Assembly (NCBI GenBank): GCA_009838195.1
Contig: VXSC01000018.1
Location: forward strand, 62,001 to 126,000
Source: Rhodothermaceae bacterium
GTDB lineage: Bacteria; Bacteroidota; Rhodothermia; Rhodothermales; Bin80
DNA length: 64,000 bases
Reading direction: 5' to 3'
The translations under genes were made by a program, and so were the position numbers. Below the pieces are notes generated by a model. That model was not told where the DNA came from. It saw only the letters and a list, made by a program, of their open reading frames with translations, and did no database searches. Positions 26,205-34,823 of the stretch are shown here, in pieces. How positions within the stretch are numbered: the stretch's first letter is position 1; each line of letters starts with the position of its first letter.

Positions 26205-26419
26205 TTAATGGCGGATTATGGGAGGAGGTTCGCAAAATATTGAAAAACGAAGGGTTCATGGTGGAGCGCAACCCCCGGGAGAACCATGTCATTTGGAGTA
26301 ATGGCCGTGTAAAAGTGACTGTTCCAGCCAAGATTAAAAGCCGCCACACAGCCAATGGAATACTCAAACAGGCCGGAATAGAATTTAAGTTTGGTGCGCC
26401 CGCTAAGCGTGGAAAGTAA
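26201..26419 (+). CDS. HicA-like mRNA interferase toxin
   Basis: 72 residues, the usual HicA size. The double-stranded RNA-binding-like fold is indicated by VRKILKNEGFMVERN, then NHVIW in place of the GSHHxW motif (the catalytic His is retained), and KVTVPAKIKSRHTANGILKQAGIEF, a very typical HicA ending. HicA toxins cleave mRNA in the cytoplasm and are neutralised by HicB; the antitoxin-like gene overlaps it by 4 bp. It is likely a functional or recently functional toxin-antitoxin module. Confidence 0.77.
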   Translation: MINGGLWEEVRKILKNEGFMVERNPRENHVIWSNGRVKVTVPAKIKSRHTANGILKQAGIEFKFGAPAKRGK

Positions 26420-26592
26420 ACTTTCGATACAGGCGGTCTGGAAGCGGATTCACTGGTGGATTCAACCAGCTTGGAAGTAGTTTCTGACAGGATTGCCGTA
26501 AGAATCCTATCATTTTTGCATAGGGTTGCTTGCAATTCTAGGAGTATAGCCTACTCTGTAGTGTACACTTCTGGGTGTATCGATCCGTAATC

Positions 26593-28041
26593 TCACGACA
26601 GAATTCCCCGAATCACTCTGCCTCCTACGTCTGTGAGGCGAATATCGCGCCCGCTGAACCGGTAGGTCAGATATTCATGCTCCAAGCCCAATAGATACAG
26701 CATTGTGGCATGCAGATCGTGGATGGTGGTTTCCTTATCAATCACCCGATAACCATACTCGTCTGTCGCTCCATATATTGTGCCTCCTTTGATCCCCGCC
26801 CCAGCAAGCCAAATGCTGAATGCCGACGGATTATGATCTCGTCCGTTTGTGCCTTGTGCGAAAGGTGTCCGCCCAAATTCTCCTGCCCAAATGACGAGTG
26901 TATCTTCGAACAGTCCGCGACCTTTCAGATCTCTGATTAAGCCTGCGATGGGCTGATCTACCGCATGAGCATTCAGTTCATGTCCCTCCTTGAGGTTTGA
27001 ATGCTGATCCCATCGATCCGCAGCGACGTTGGGGCAGGTAAGTTCAATAAACCGAACACCACGCTCAACCAAGCGCCTCGCAAGTAGGCACTCAGTGGCA
27101 TATATACGTGTATTGGGATCAGGTGAATCCATCCCGTATAGCTTCTTTGTCGCTTCCGTTTCACCGGAGAGATCCGTCAATTCGGGAACCGAGGCCTGCA
27201 TCCGGTAGGCTAGCTCATAATTTGTTATTGCTGACTCTACATGATCGGAATGACCGATACGGCCAAGCAAATGCTTGTCGGTTCGACTCATGAGATTCAG
27301 TTTTCTGCGTTGCAGATCAGATGTCGGCTCCTGAGGCTCAATATTCGGGAGCGGCATGTCACCAGCTCTGAATATCGATCCCTGGTATGCGGCAGGCAGA
27401 AATCCGCTGTTGAAATTATCCAAGCCTCCGGGTGGAATCAACCCACCATCAAGGACCACATATCCCGGTAGATCCTGATTTTCGCTGCCAAGCCCATAAT
27501 TGATCCAAGCCCCCATTGAGGGGCGGCCCTGAATTCCGATCCCCGTATGAAGAAAATAATTCGCGTTCGTATGCTCAGGGAAGTCTGCTACCATAGATCG
27601 AACGACCGCAAGGTCGTCCACACACTGGCCAACATGGGGAAACAGATCGCTTACCTCAATACCACTCTCCCCATAGCGCCGAAAATCCCATGGGCTCTGC
27701 AAGATCTTTCCGATACTGTTGAACTGCGTGGCATCAACCGAAAATTTGTCATACGGATTTTCGCCATTCTCCTTGGCAAGACGTGGCTTCGGGTCAAAGC
27801 TGTCAACCTGCGATACTCCTCCATCCATGTACAGGAAGATGATGCTTCGTGCCTTCGGAATCAATCCCCCTGGCCTGGGATGTAACGGATTCGTCTCGGA
27901 TGGGGCAACCTGCGCAACCATATTGCCAAAAGCTGAACTTCCCATCAGCCCTAGAAGAGCTACACCGCCAAAGCCGTTGCGGCACATGGTCAGCATTTCT
28001 CGGCGTGTCATTCGGCAGGTCAACCGGTGTGGACCACTCAT
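26593..28041 (-). CDS. DUF1501 Tat-exported protein
   Basis: 482 residues. The N-terminus carries a twin-arginine signal (MTRREMLTMCRNGFGGVALLG). The body shows DUF1501 signatures: SIIFLYMDGGVSQVDSFDPKP, FLHTGIGIQGRPSMGAWINYG, RLVERGVRFIELTC, WDQHSNLKEGHELNA, LVIWAGEFGRTPFAQ and GRDHNPSAFSIWLAGAGIKGG. These proteins share the alkaline-phosphatase/sulfatase-like fold and nearly always sit beside PSD1-cytochrome genes, as here. Their reaction is unknown; a role in processing polysaccharides at the cell surface has been suggested. It overlaps the upstream PSD1 gene by one base (TGATG), so the two are translationally coupled. Confidence 0.9.
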   Translation of the reverse strand: MSGPHRLTCRMTRREMLTMCRNGFGGVALLGLMGSSAFGNMVAQVAPSETNPLHPRPGGLIPKARSIIFLYMDGGVSQVDSFDPKPRLAKENGENPYDKFSVDATQFNSIGKILQSPWDFRRYGESGIEVSDLFPHVGQCVDDLAVVRSMVADFPEHTNANYFLHTGIGIQGRPSMGAWINYGLGSENQDLPGYVVLDGGLIPPGGLDNFNSGFLPAAYQGSIFRAGDMPLPNIEPQEPTSDLQRRKLNLMSRTDKHLLGRIGHSDHVESAITNYELAYRMQASVPELTDLSGETEATKKLYGMDSPDPNTRIYATECLLARRLVERGVRFIELTCPNVAADRWDQHSNLKEGHELNAHAVDQPIAGLIRDLKGRGLFEDTLVIWAGEFGRTPFAQGTNGRDHNPSAFSIWLAGAGIKGGTIYGATDEYGYRVIDKETTIHDLHATMLYLLGLEHEYLTYRFSGRDIRLTDVGGRVIRGILS

Positions 28042-31031
28042 CAGATCAGATAGATAAATTCCTTTTGATTAAAAATCACATGGCAATACGCCGACCATAT
28101 CTCCACAGAATACATCGTATCCTCCGGCCCCAAGCCGAGTTCCTCCGCCTCAGTACTAAGAAAGGACTGTGCTTCCTTCAACTCGTTCAGTTCCGGAAGC
28201 CTTGCAAATGCCTTTAGGTAAATATGCTCAATCCTGTCCTCAATGTCAACATGAGGCTGTCTCACCAGGAGCTCTCCCCAATGTCTGGCTTGTTCAGCAA
28301 TGAATGTATCGTTGAGCATCGTAAGAGACTGGGCAGGTACATTGCTGGAATTACGGGCGCCAAACGTGGAGAATGGAATTGGCATATCGAACGAGAGCAT
28401 CATGGGCGAGAGAAAATTGCGACGGATCGCAATGTAAAGACTTCGGCGACCGTCTCCGTCCAATGGACCATTGACAGCAGGACGACCGCGTCCCTTCATG
28501 AACTCAGTCAAGTGAATGGGTACTGGAGGTCCGTACATCGTAGGATTCAACTGCCCAGATGTTGCCAAAATACCGTCACGAATTGCTTCCGCTTCCAATC
28601 TTCGCACAGGATAGTGAGATAGAAGCAGATTAGACGGGTCCAACTCAAGGATGCCCGTAGATGGCTCTGAAGAACGCTGAAACGCATCGGAAAGGAGAAT
28701 TTCTCGGAGGATCGATTTGATGGACCACCCAGACTCCACAAAGCGCACCGCCAAGTCGTCCAATAACTCTGGATGTGCCGGAAGACTTCCCTGTGCTCCA
28801 AAATTGTCGACCGTTTCGACGATCCCTCTACCGAATGCATGATGCCATAACCGATTTACCATGACGCGGGCAGTCAGCGGATTCGAAGGTTCTACGATCG
28901 CCTGTGCAAACTCAAGTCGCCCACTGGACGTCTCGATAAAAGGAGTGCTTGTTGAATCCAGCGCGGTAAGGAATCGGTGCGGAACGGGCTCGCCATCTGG
29001 AGTTTTGTAGTTGCCGCGTCCGAAGACGGCGCTGGTCACCCGATCTCCTTCCGTCATGCCGATAAAAAATTCTGCAGAGGGCAGGAGCTGTTTGATTTGC
29101 TGTTTCCGGCGAATCCGTTCATCGATCTGAGGACGCTGGAGTTCTCCGGATTTGAGGGCTCGGTTGATTGCAGTAATCTGCGCTGGGCTGGCCTTTTCTT
29201 CTGCCCAGGCGTTAATTGCAGGTTCGAGAGCGGCTTCATTGTGCTCTTGGCGTGGCAGATCAATACCGGCATCATCGTGCGCCAGAGCATAGGCAATTTC
29301 AAAGTAGGATGAATCGTGAACGATGAGCATATGCTGATCCGTCACAAAGCGGTTTTTGTCGTAGGTCCCGACCAGTAACTCCAAGTAGGCTTTGTGGCCC
29401 TTCCATAAACTCACATCGAATCGGTAGGGGATCATTGTGTCACTGCTCAGCTCCTGATCAAGGGCTCCATGGATCGGTGCACGGATCAGTTGGAAGTTGT
29501 CAATCACCAGCCGCAGAGCGGATTTGTACCCCTTGGCCATGACTGTAATGGAGTCATGGATGAGCGTAAAGGTGGGGGAGCGGAGTGCACCTGGAAGCCC
29601 CTCTGAGATCTGTCGGCTGCTTGCTACATGTTCGGTGAGTCGGAGAAAACGCTCTTCCTCAATGAAGGGAGTGCCGTAGAGAGGCGCATCATCGAACGCG
29701 ATCCCATCGGCAATCCACCCACTCAGCGTCCCATTGCGGAAATCCCCCAACACCTCCCAAGCCCCCGTAGTGTCCTGGATTGGTGGGCGAGGGACCGTTC
29801 GGCTGGCCGGAATGGCTGGTGTTGGACTCAGCGATGACTGCCACCGACTGGCGATATCCGAACGCAAGGTTTGATTAAGATCAACGAGATCCTCTACGAC
29901 CTCCAGGTAGTCGTCCGATAGGATAGGAACAGGAGTAAAGCGTGCACTCTCAACGATGCCGTAGAGTGAATAGTAATCGCGGGTTGGAATCGGATCAAAC
30001 TTGTGATCATGGCAGCGGGCACAGGCAACAGTCAAACCCTGAAATGTTTTTGTCGTCACATCAATGATATTATCAATGCGGTCCGCCTCATCAATGCGCG
30101 TATCAACAGGGCTGTGCTTTCCTTCCCCAAGTGCAAAATATGCCGTCCCAATCACCGACTCATTGAACCCGTCGTCAGGGTTACGCCTAGGTTGCTCGAG
30201 AACATCCCCGGCAAGATGCTCCAAAACGAACTGGTCATAGGGGACGTCTTCGTTGAATGCTCGGATGAGGTAGTCACGGTATTGCCACGCTCCCTGAATC
30301 GTGAAATCGAATTCGTGCCCTTTCGATTCCGAGTATCTGACGAGGTCCATCCAGTGGCGTGCCCAGCGTTCTCCGTATGCAGCAGAAGCGAGCAGACTGT
30401 CCACAACCCGTGCATAGGCATTGGGTGATTCATCCTGCTCAAATGCCCGAACGGCATCGGGTGAGGGGGGAAGTCCGGTCAGCACGTAAGAAGCGCGTCG
30501 AATCAAACTGGCTCGGGATGCCGGGTTTGCGGGTGTGATCCCTTTTGCTGCAATTCGTTCCTGCAACAGATCATCAATGGAACGCGGACCTTCTGATTTC
30601 TGTGGTGGGATCAGTGCCCAGTGGGTCTTGTACTGTGCTCCCTGATCAATCCATTTGGAGATGAGTGCAATCTCGTGCTCGGTGAGCACCTTGTTGATCT
30701 GTGGAGGTGGCATCCGCTGCTCGGGATCATCTTCCTGAACGCGATGAATGAGTAGACTGCGTTTTGCGTTCCCCGGGACAATCGCCCGCCCGCCAGGGCG
30801 CTTGGCGGTTGCTCCAGCGTAGGTGTCAAGGCGAAGGTCAGCTTCCCTAGTGCTGATGTCAGGGCCATGACAAACATAACAGGAGTTGGAGAGGATGGGT
30901 CGAATATGGTAGTTGAAATCTACCTGGTCCGGCAATGACGGATCCGACTTTGAGCATCCCAGCAGTGAGACCCCCAATCCGAAGATGATGCAAGCAACAC
31001 GATGGTAGGCCAGTGAACCCTCCATGAACAT
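28041..31031 (-). CDS. PSD1 and planctomycete cytochrome C domain lipoprotein (DUF1549/DUF1553)
   Basis: 996 residues. A lipoprotein signal ends at C26 (VSLLGC). The first domain is the planctomycete cytochrome-C module with a heme motif CYVCH (C51, C54, H55), followed by DLRLDTYAGA and the IPPQK stretch that opens DUF1549. The rest carries DUF1549 (LTGLPPSPDAVRAF, YGERWARHWMDLVRYSES, YDQFVLEHLAGD) and, near the C-terminus, DUF1553 (ANPLTARVMVNRLWHHAFGRGIV-like, FGAQGSLPAHPELLD, PVRRLEAEAIRDGIL). Both are common in Planctomycetes and also found in Bacteroidota and Verrucomicrobia. It pairs with a DUF1501 gene in a two-gene operon. A c-type heme and attachment to a membrane point to periplasmic electron transfer. 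Confidence 0.9.
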   Translation of the reverse strand: MFMEGSLAYHRVACIIFGLGVSLLGCSKSDPSLPDQVDFNYHIRPILSNSCYVCHGPDISTREADLRLDTYAGATAKRPGGRAIVPGNAKRSLLIHRVQEDDPEQRMPPPQINKVLTEHEIALISKWIDQGAQYKTHWALIPPQKSEGPRSIDDLLQERIAAKGITPANPASRASLIRRASYVLTGLPPSPDAVRAFEQDESPNAYARVVDSLLASAAYGERWARHWMDLVRYSESKGHEFDFTIQGAWQYRDYLIRAFNEDVPYDQFVLEHLAGDVLEQPRRNPDDGFNESVIGTAYFALGEGKHSPVDTRIDEADRIDNIIDVTTKTFQGLTVACARCHDHKFDPIPTRDYYSLYGIVESARFTPVPILSDDYLEVVEDLVDLNQTLRSDIASRWQSSLSPTPAIPASRTVPRPPIQDTTGAWEVLGDFRNGTLSGWIADGIAFDDAPLYGTPFIEEERFLRLTEHVASSRQISEGLPGALRSPTFTLIHDSITVMAKGYKSALRLVIDNFQLIRAPIHGALDQELSSDTMIPYRFDVSLWKGHKAYLELLVGTYDKNRFVTDQHMLIVHDSSYFEIAYALAHDDAGIDLPRQEHNEAALEPAINAWAEEKASPAQITAINRALKSGELQRPQIDERIRRKQQIKQLLPSAEFFIGMTEGDRVTSAVFGRGNYKTPDGEPVPHRFLTALDSTSTPFIETSSGRLEFAQAIVEPSNPLTARVMVNRLWHHAFGRGIVETVDNFGAQGSLPAHPELLDDLAVRFVESGWSIKSILREILLSDAFQRSSEPSTGILELDPSNLLLSHYPVRRLEAEAIRDGILATSGQLNPTMYGPPVPIHLTEFMKGRGRPAVNGPLDGDGRRSLYIAIRRNFLSPMMLSFDMPIPFSTFGARNSSNVPAQSLTMLNDTFIAEQARHWGELLVRQPHVDIEDRIEHIYLKAFARLPELNELKEAQSFLSTEAEELGLGPEDTMYSVEIWSAYCHVIFNQKEFIYLI

Positions 31032-31099
31032 AAGCTAATCCAATTGCCTTAAATTAGGGTAGAGAGCGTTGGGTTTTTTCTGTACTCTGAGAGCGCACT

Positions 31100-32164
31100 A
31101 TGGATCCTAGATTTTTATTCATCTTTCTTTGGGCAATCTTAACGGTTGGTTGCAGCGAAAACGCGGTTACAGAAAATCCTGAGGATCCTGAACCGTACAC
31201 TGCATTACGCTCTGTGGCCCCCTTCCCGGTGGGCGTTGCAATTCAGTCGAGTCGATTAGGTTCTGGCCCCCATTCAGGGGTTGTCCGCACCGTTTTCAAT
31301 AGTGTGACTGCTGAGTATGAGATGAAGATGAGGCACCTGACCAGTGCTTCAGGAAGCTACATCTGGACACATGCAGATCAGTTGGTTGCCTTTGCCAATG
31401 AACACGATATGCAGATTCATGGGCACGCACTGGTATGGCATCAGTCGACACCATCTTGGCTGGAAAACTTCAGCGGAACCGACATGGAGTTTGAAGACGC
31501 GGTAAAAGACTATATCACCACGGTCGTCCAACGCTACCAGGATGATGTTGTAAGTTGGGATGTGATTAACGAGGCGTTTGAGGATGGATCGGGTGAATTG
31601 CGGAATTCAGTGTTCCGCCGTCGGATGGGGCCGGATTATATTGCCCGCCTGTTCCAGTATACCAGAGAGGCCGACCCGGATGTCCTGCTGTTCTACAACG
31701 ACTATGGTACGATTTGGGATACGGCCAAACTCGAGTCCATGTTGGCCATGGTGGATGACCTTCAAGCCCGAGGCATCCCTATTGACGGTGTTGGACTCCA
31801 GATGCACATCACCTATACGCATCCCCCTCTTAGCAATATTGTTGCGGTCATGGACGCTGTCGTTCAACGGGGCCTCAAGATTCACATCTCAGAAATGGAT
31901 GTCCGTGTCAATCCTCAGGGGGACCTGTCTGTGCTTACGGATGAGCGGAGCCAGCTTCAGAAGAAGCGTGTGAACGAGATTGTAGCTGCCTTTATGGATC
32001 TGCCTGAACAAAACCAGTTTGCCATTACCTGGTGGGGGCTGCGGGACCCAGAGAGCTGGTTAATTGATTTTTGGGGCAATCCGGAATGGGGCCTGCTTTT
32101 CGATGCAGAGTATCAACCCAAGCCAGCCTATGAGGGGTTTCTTGAAGCATTGAGAGGAAATTGA
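31100..32164 (+). CDS. Endo-1,4-beta-xylanase, GH10 lipoprotein
   Basis: 354 residues. A lipoprotein signal ends with C18 (LTVGC), so the enzyme is membrane-anchored and probably surface-exposed or periplasmic. The catalytic acid/base is E158 in WDVINEAF and the nucleophile is E265 in IHISEMDVR, both canonical for glycoside hydrolase family 10. HGHALVWHQSTPSWL and the C-terminal WWGLRDPESWL are also intact. GH10 cleaves beta-1,4-xylan internally. It is divergent from the PSD1 gene, with 68 bp between the two starts. No other xylan-degradation gene adjoins it; the window's sulfatases suggest a mixed marine polysaccharide diet. Confidence 0.94.
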   Translation: MDPRFLFIFLWAILTVGCSENAVTENPEDPEPYTALRSVAPFPVGVAIQSSRLGSGPHSGVVRTVFNSVTAEYEMKMRHLTSASGSYIWTHADQLVAFANEHDMQIHGHALVWHQSTPSWLENFSGTDMEFEDAVKDYITTVVQRYQDDVVSWDVINEAFEDGSGELRNSVFRRRMGPDYIARLFQYTREADPDVLLFYNDYGTIWDTAKLESMLAMVDDLQARGIPIDGVGLQMHITYTHPPLSNIVAVMDAVVQRGLKIHISEMDVRVNPQGDLSVLTDERSQLQKKRVNEIVAAFMDLPEQNQFAITWWGLRDPESWLIDFWGNPEWGLLFDAEYQPKPAYEGFLEALRGN

Positions 32165-32413
32165 GGATTCCCCCAAGCTCAGATCGACGTATTAGTATCT
32201 CCCCGGTTTATTCTGCTGATTCGAGCAGAGGCTTTTGATTGCGGTCGAAGAGGATGGATTTTGCGATGATTTTGGGGCATGGTGTTGCGCACGACAGATA
32301 CTTTACTTTAGCGGTGACACTTAAACCTTTCACAGGGGAGCGCATGACGCACCGTCTCTCTTATGACCGTGGTGTACACCAGCCTTGACACAAATGCAGC
32401 AGATGGTCGGGTA

Positions 32414-34795
32414 TCATAGTGGCCAGACCACAGGCAAAAAGAAGACAACAAGGAGAAGCAGCAGGACAAAGAGAGGTGCTCCAGTGCGTGTGTAGTCGGT
32501 CACTTTGTACCCCCCTACACTCATAACAAGGAGGTTCACGGGGTGGCCGAAGGGGGTTAGGAACGCACACGATGAACCCACGGCCACAACCATAAGTAGT
32601 GCCTGGGCGGAGATATCCAGTTCCAAGGCAGTACTCAGTGCGATCGGAGCCACGAGGACTGCCACGGCCGAAGTGGGTACGAATTGTGCGGCGAAGGCAC
32701 AAAGGAGAAAGAGGCTTCCGATCAGGAACCGGGGGCCAGCTTCTGCGGCCCGCCCGATAACCTCGCGTGCTAGAAGTTCGGCAGCGCCCGATTCCTCCAT
32801 CGCCAGTCCAAGTGCCAACATTCCACCGAGCAGGACAACGACGCGCCACTCGATGAGTTTGTACACTTCATTCGCCCTCAGGCAACCGGTGAACGCCATG
32901 AGGAGTGCTCCGAGAAGTGCAGCGATGTACACCGGAAGGAGGTTGAACGAGGCAGAGAGGATGACCCCAAGCATAATCGCCCCCGCAACCGGCGCTCGGC
33001 GCGTCCGGAATACCTCACTGAGCTCGGCCGTGAGTACCAGAAAGCGCAAGTCTTTCCCCAGTAACTGAATCTTTTCCCGTCGGCCGTAGACCAGGAGAGC
33101 ATCTCCGAACTGCAGCGGAGTTTCACTGAGATGGATATCAGAGTGAATGGTCTCTCCACCGCGCCAGATCGCAAGGGTGGTTAGGCCATAAGAATCCCGA
33201 AAGAAAATCTCGCTCAGTGACCTGCCCACGATATTCTTCGAAGTGGGAGCGAGTGTGACCTCTGCAAACCCTGCCTCTTCGGATTCCAATTCCGTTACCA
33301 TGGAAGGACCATCAACTTCATGGGTCTGGAGTGATTGGAGGGCCTGGAACACTGCATAGGACTCTGGGCCTCCCTGCACGGTGAGCCGGTCCCCGGATCT
33401 CAGGAAGTCGGAGGCACCCGGAAGGAAGAGATTCCCACCATCTGATTCATCGCTGCGCTGGATCTCAAGGACCGTGAGGCCGAAAGCATAGCCAAGACGG
33501 GTAGAGGATAGTGTGCGTCCGTGCAATCCAGAACCTTCCGGTATTTCGAGTTGTGTCAGACAGCAGTGGAGATCGTACTCCCGTATGGCGACATCAAGGT
33601 CCATCCAGGTAATTGCGGCGAACTCGTCTGCGAAGGGGAGGCGCTCCAGTAATTCCTGCCACCCCATCAATAGCAGGGTGTCTCCTGCTTTTAGTCGAAT
33701 TTCCTGGAGAAAAGTACTGCGGACCTTTTTCCCGCGCTTGATGGCCACGATTTGAGCTTGGAAGCGATTGCGAAAATCCAACTCCCGTACCGTACTTCCG
33801 GCGATGATGGAGGTGGATGCGATTTCCACCTGCACGAAGGCGGCGGTCTCCTTGACGAGGGGTCCCAGAAGATCTTCCGGCTCTGCCCCGCTCTCTAGTT
33901 GTCCCCACGACCGTAAATCATCCATCGCATCAGGGGAGCCCTTGAAGACGAGCGTATCTTCGGCCCGCAGCACAAACTCCGGCTTCGGGGCCCGAAGGAG
34001 ATGCCCATTCCGCTGGACAGCGAGTAGATTGACTCCCAGGGCACGTCCAAGCTGTGTCTGCACTAGACTCCGGCCATCAAGAGCCGAGAGCTCAGGTATC
34101 CGCAAACAGAATATCGCATCGTCCAAAGCATAGCGGTCCCGCAGATCAACTTCCGCCATTGACCGGTCACTATTGCTACGTCGGTCCGGGAGGAAGTGGC
34201 GTCCAACGAGGATCATGTAAAGAACACCTAAGACAAGTGCGGCTGTACCCACCGGAGTGAAGGAAAAAAGCCCGAATTCGCCCTGACCTGTGCGTTCAAG
34301 AATGGTTGAAAGGAGGATATTTGGGCCGGTCCCAATGAGCGTGGTCATCCCTCCCAAGAGCGAGGCAAAGGCGAGCGGGATCAGGAGCCTGGAAGGGCGC
34401 ATCCCGAGGCGACGGGCGATATCCAGCACCACCGGCAGCAAAAGTGCGGTGGCCGCAATATTATTCATCACGCCGGACATAAGCCCGGCAGTGAGCATCA
34501 TAACCGCAGTGAGACGTACCGGGGAAGCTCCGGCAAAGCGCATCACCTGGGCACCGAGGAGGTTTGCAATGCCTGTACGGTACAACCCTCCACTTAGCAC
34601 AAGTACTGCTGCAATGGTGACGACAGCTGGATTCGCAAATCCTTCAATAGCGCGTGACATAGGGATCACACCACTGATGGCCAGTGCGAGTAGGACGATG
34701 AGTGCCACGCCGTCGTAGCGCACCCATTCTGTAACGAAAAGGATGACCGCAATCAGGACGATCGCGAGGACGATAATAATATCGACGCTTAGCAT
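32414..34795 (-). CDS. SLC13 family permease with four RCK-C domains
   Basis: 793 residues. The membrane part is split: helices in ~1-190 and ~595-793, with SLC13/ArsB-type features (NNIAATALLLPVV, IGTGPNILLS, and PTSAVAVLVAPIA and FLTPFGHPVNLLVMS in the second half). Between them are four TrkA-C/RCK-C ligand-binding repeats (~215-295, 310-385, 405-485, 505-575), each with pairs such as LVQTQLGR-ALGVNLLAVQRNG. Four repeats rather than the common two is worth noting. These transporters move sulfate, dicarboxylates or other anions. Sulfate is attractive next to sulfatases, but no residue proves it. The next gene upstream on this strand, with 28 bp between, is a sulfatase. Confidence 0.9.
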   Translation of the reverse strand: MLSVDIIIVLAIVLIAVILFVTEWVRYDGVALIVLLALAISGVIPMSRAIEGFANPAVVTIAAVLVLSGGLYRTGIANLLGAQVMRFAGASPVRLTAVMMLTAGLMSGVMNNIAATALLLPVVLDIARRLGMRPSRLLIPLAFASLLGGMTTLIGTGPNILLSTILERTGQGEFGLFSFTPVGTAALVLGVLYMILVGRHFLPDRRSNSDRSMAEVDLRDRYALDDAIFCLRIPELSALDGRSLVQTQLGRALGVNLLAVQRNGHLLRAPKPEFVLRAEDTLVFKGSPDAMDDLRSWGQLESGAEPEDLLGPLVKETAAFVQVEIASTSIIAGSTVRELDFRNRFQAQIVAIKRGKKVRSTFLQEIRLKAGDTLLLMGWQELLERLPFADEFAAITWMDLDVAIREYDLHCCLTQLEIPEGSGLHGRTLSSTRLGYAFGLTVLEIQRSDESDGGNLFLPGASDFLRSGDRLTVQGGPESYAVFQALQSLQTHEVDGPSMVTELESEEAGFAEVTLAPTSKNIVGRSLSEIFFRDSYGLTTLAIWRGGETIHSDIHLSETPLQFGDALLVYGRREKIQLLGKDLRFLVLTAELSEVFRTRRAPVAGAIMLGVILSASFNLLPVYIAALLGALLMAFTGCLRANEVYKLIEWRVVVLLGGMLALGLAMEESGAAELLAREVIGRAAEAGPRFLIGSLFLLCAFAAQFVPTSAVAVLVAPIALSTALELDISAQALLMVVAVGSSCAFLTPFGHPVNLLVMSVGGYKVTDYTRTGAPLFVLLLLLVVFFLPVVWPL

Positions 34796-34823
34796 ATGGC
34801 GTCCGACTTAACCTGTTCTCGTG

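Noticed and set aside
32361-32849. A 162-residue minus-strand frame overlapping the 3' end of the SLC13 gene
   Set aside because: It overlaps the permease in a different frame and has Trp/Arg/Cys-rich composition with no homology I recognise.
32505-33068. A 187-residue open frame on the plus strand, with neighbouring frames at 33513-33755 and 34290-34718
   Set aside because: All lie antisense to the well-supported SLC13 permease and are rich in Arg/Ser/Pro, as expected of reverse frames of a high-GC gene.
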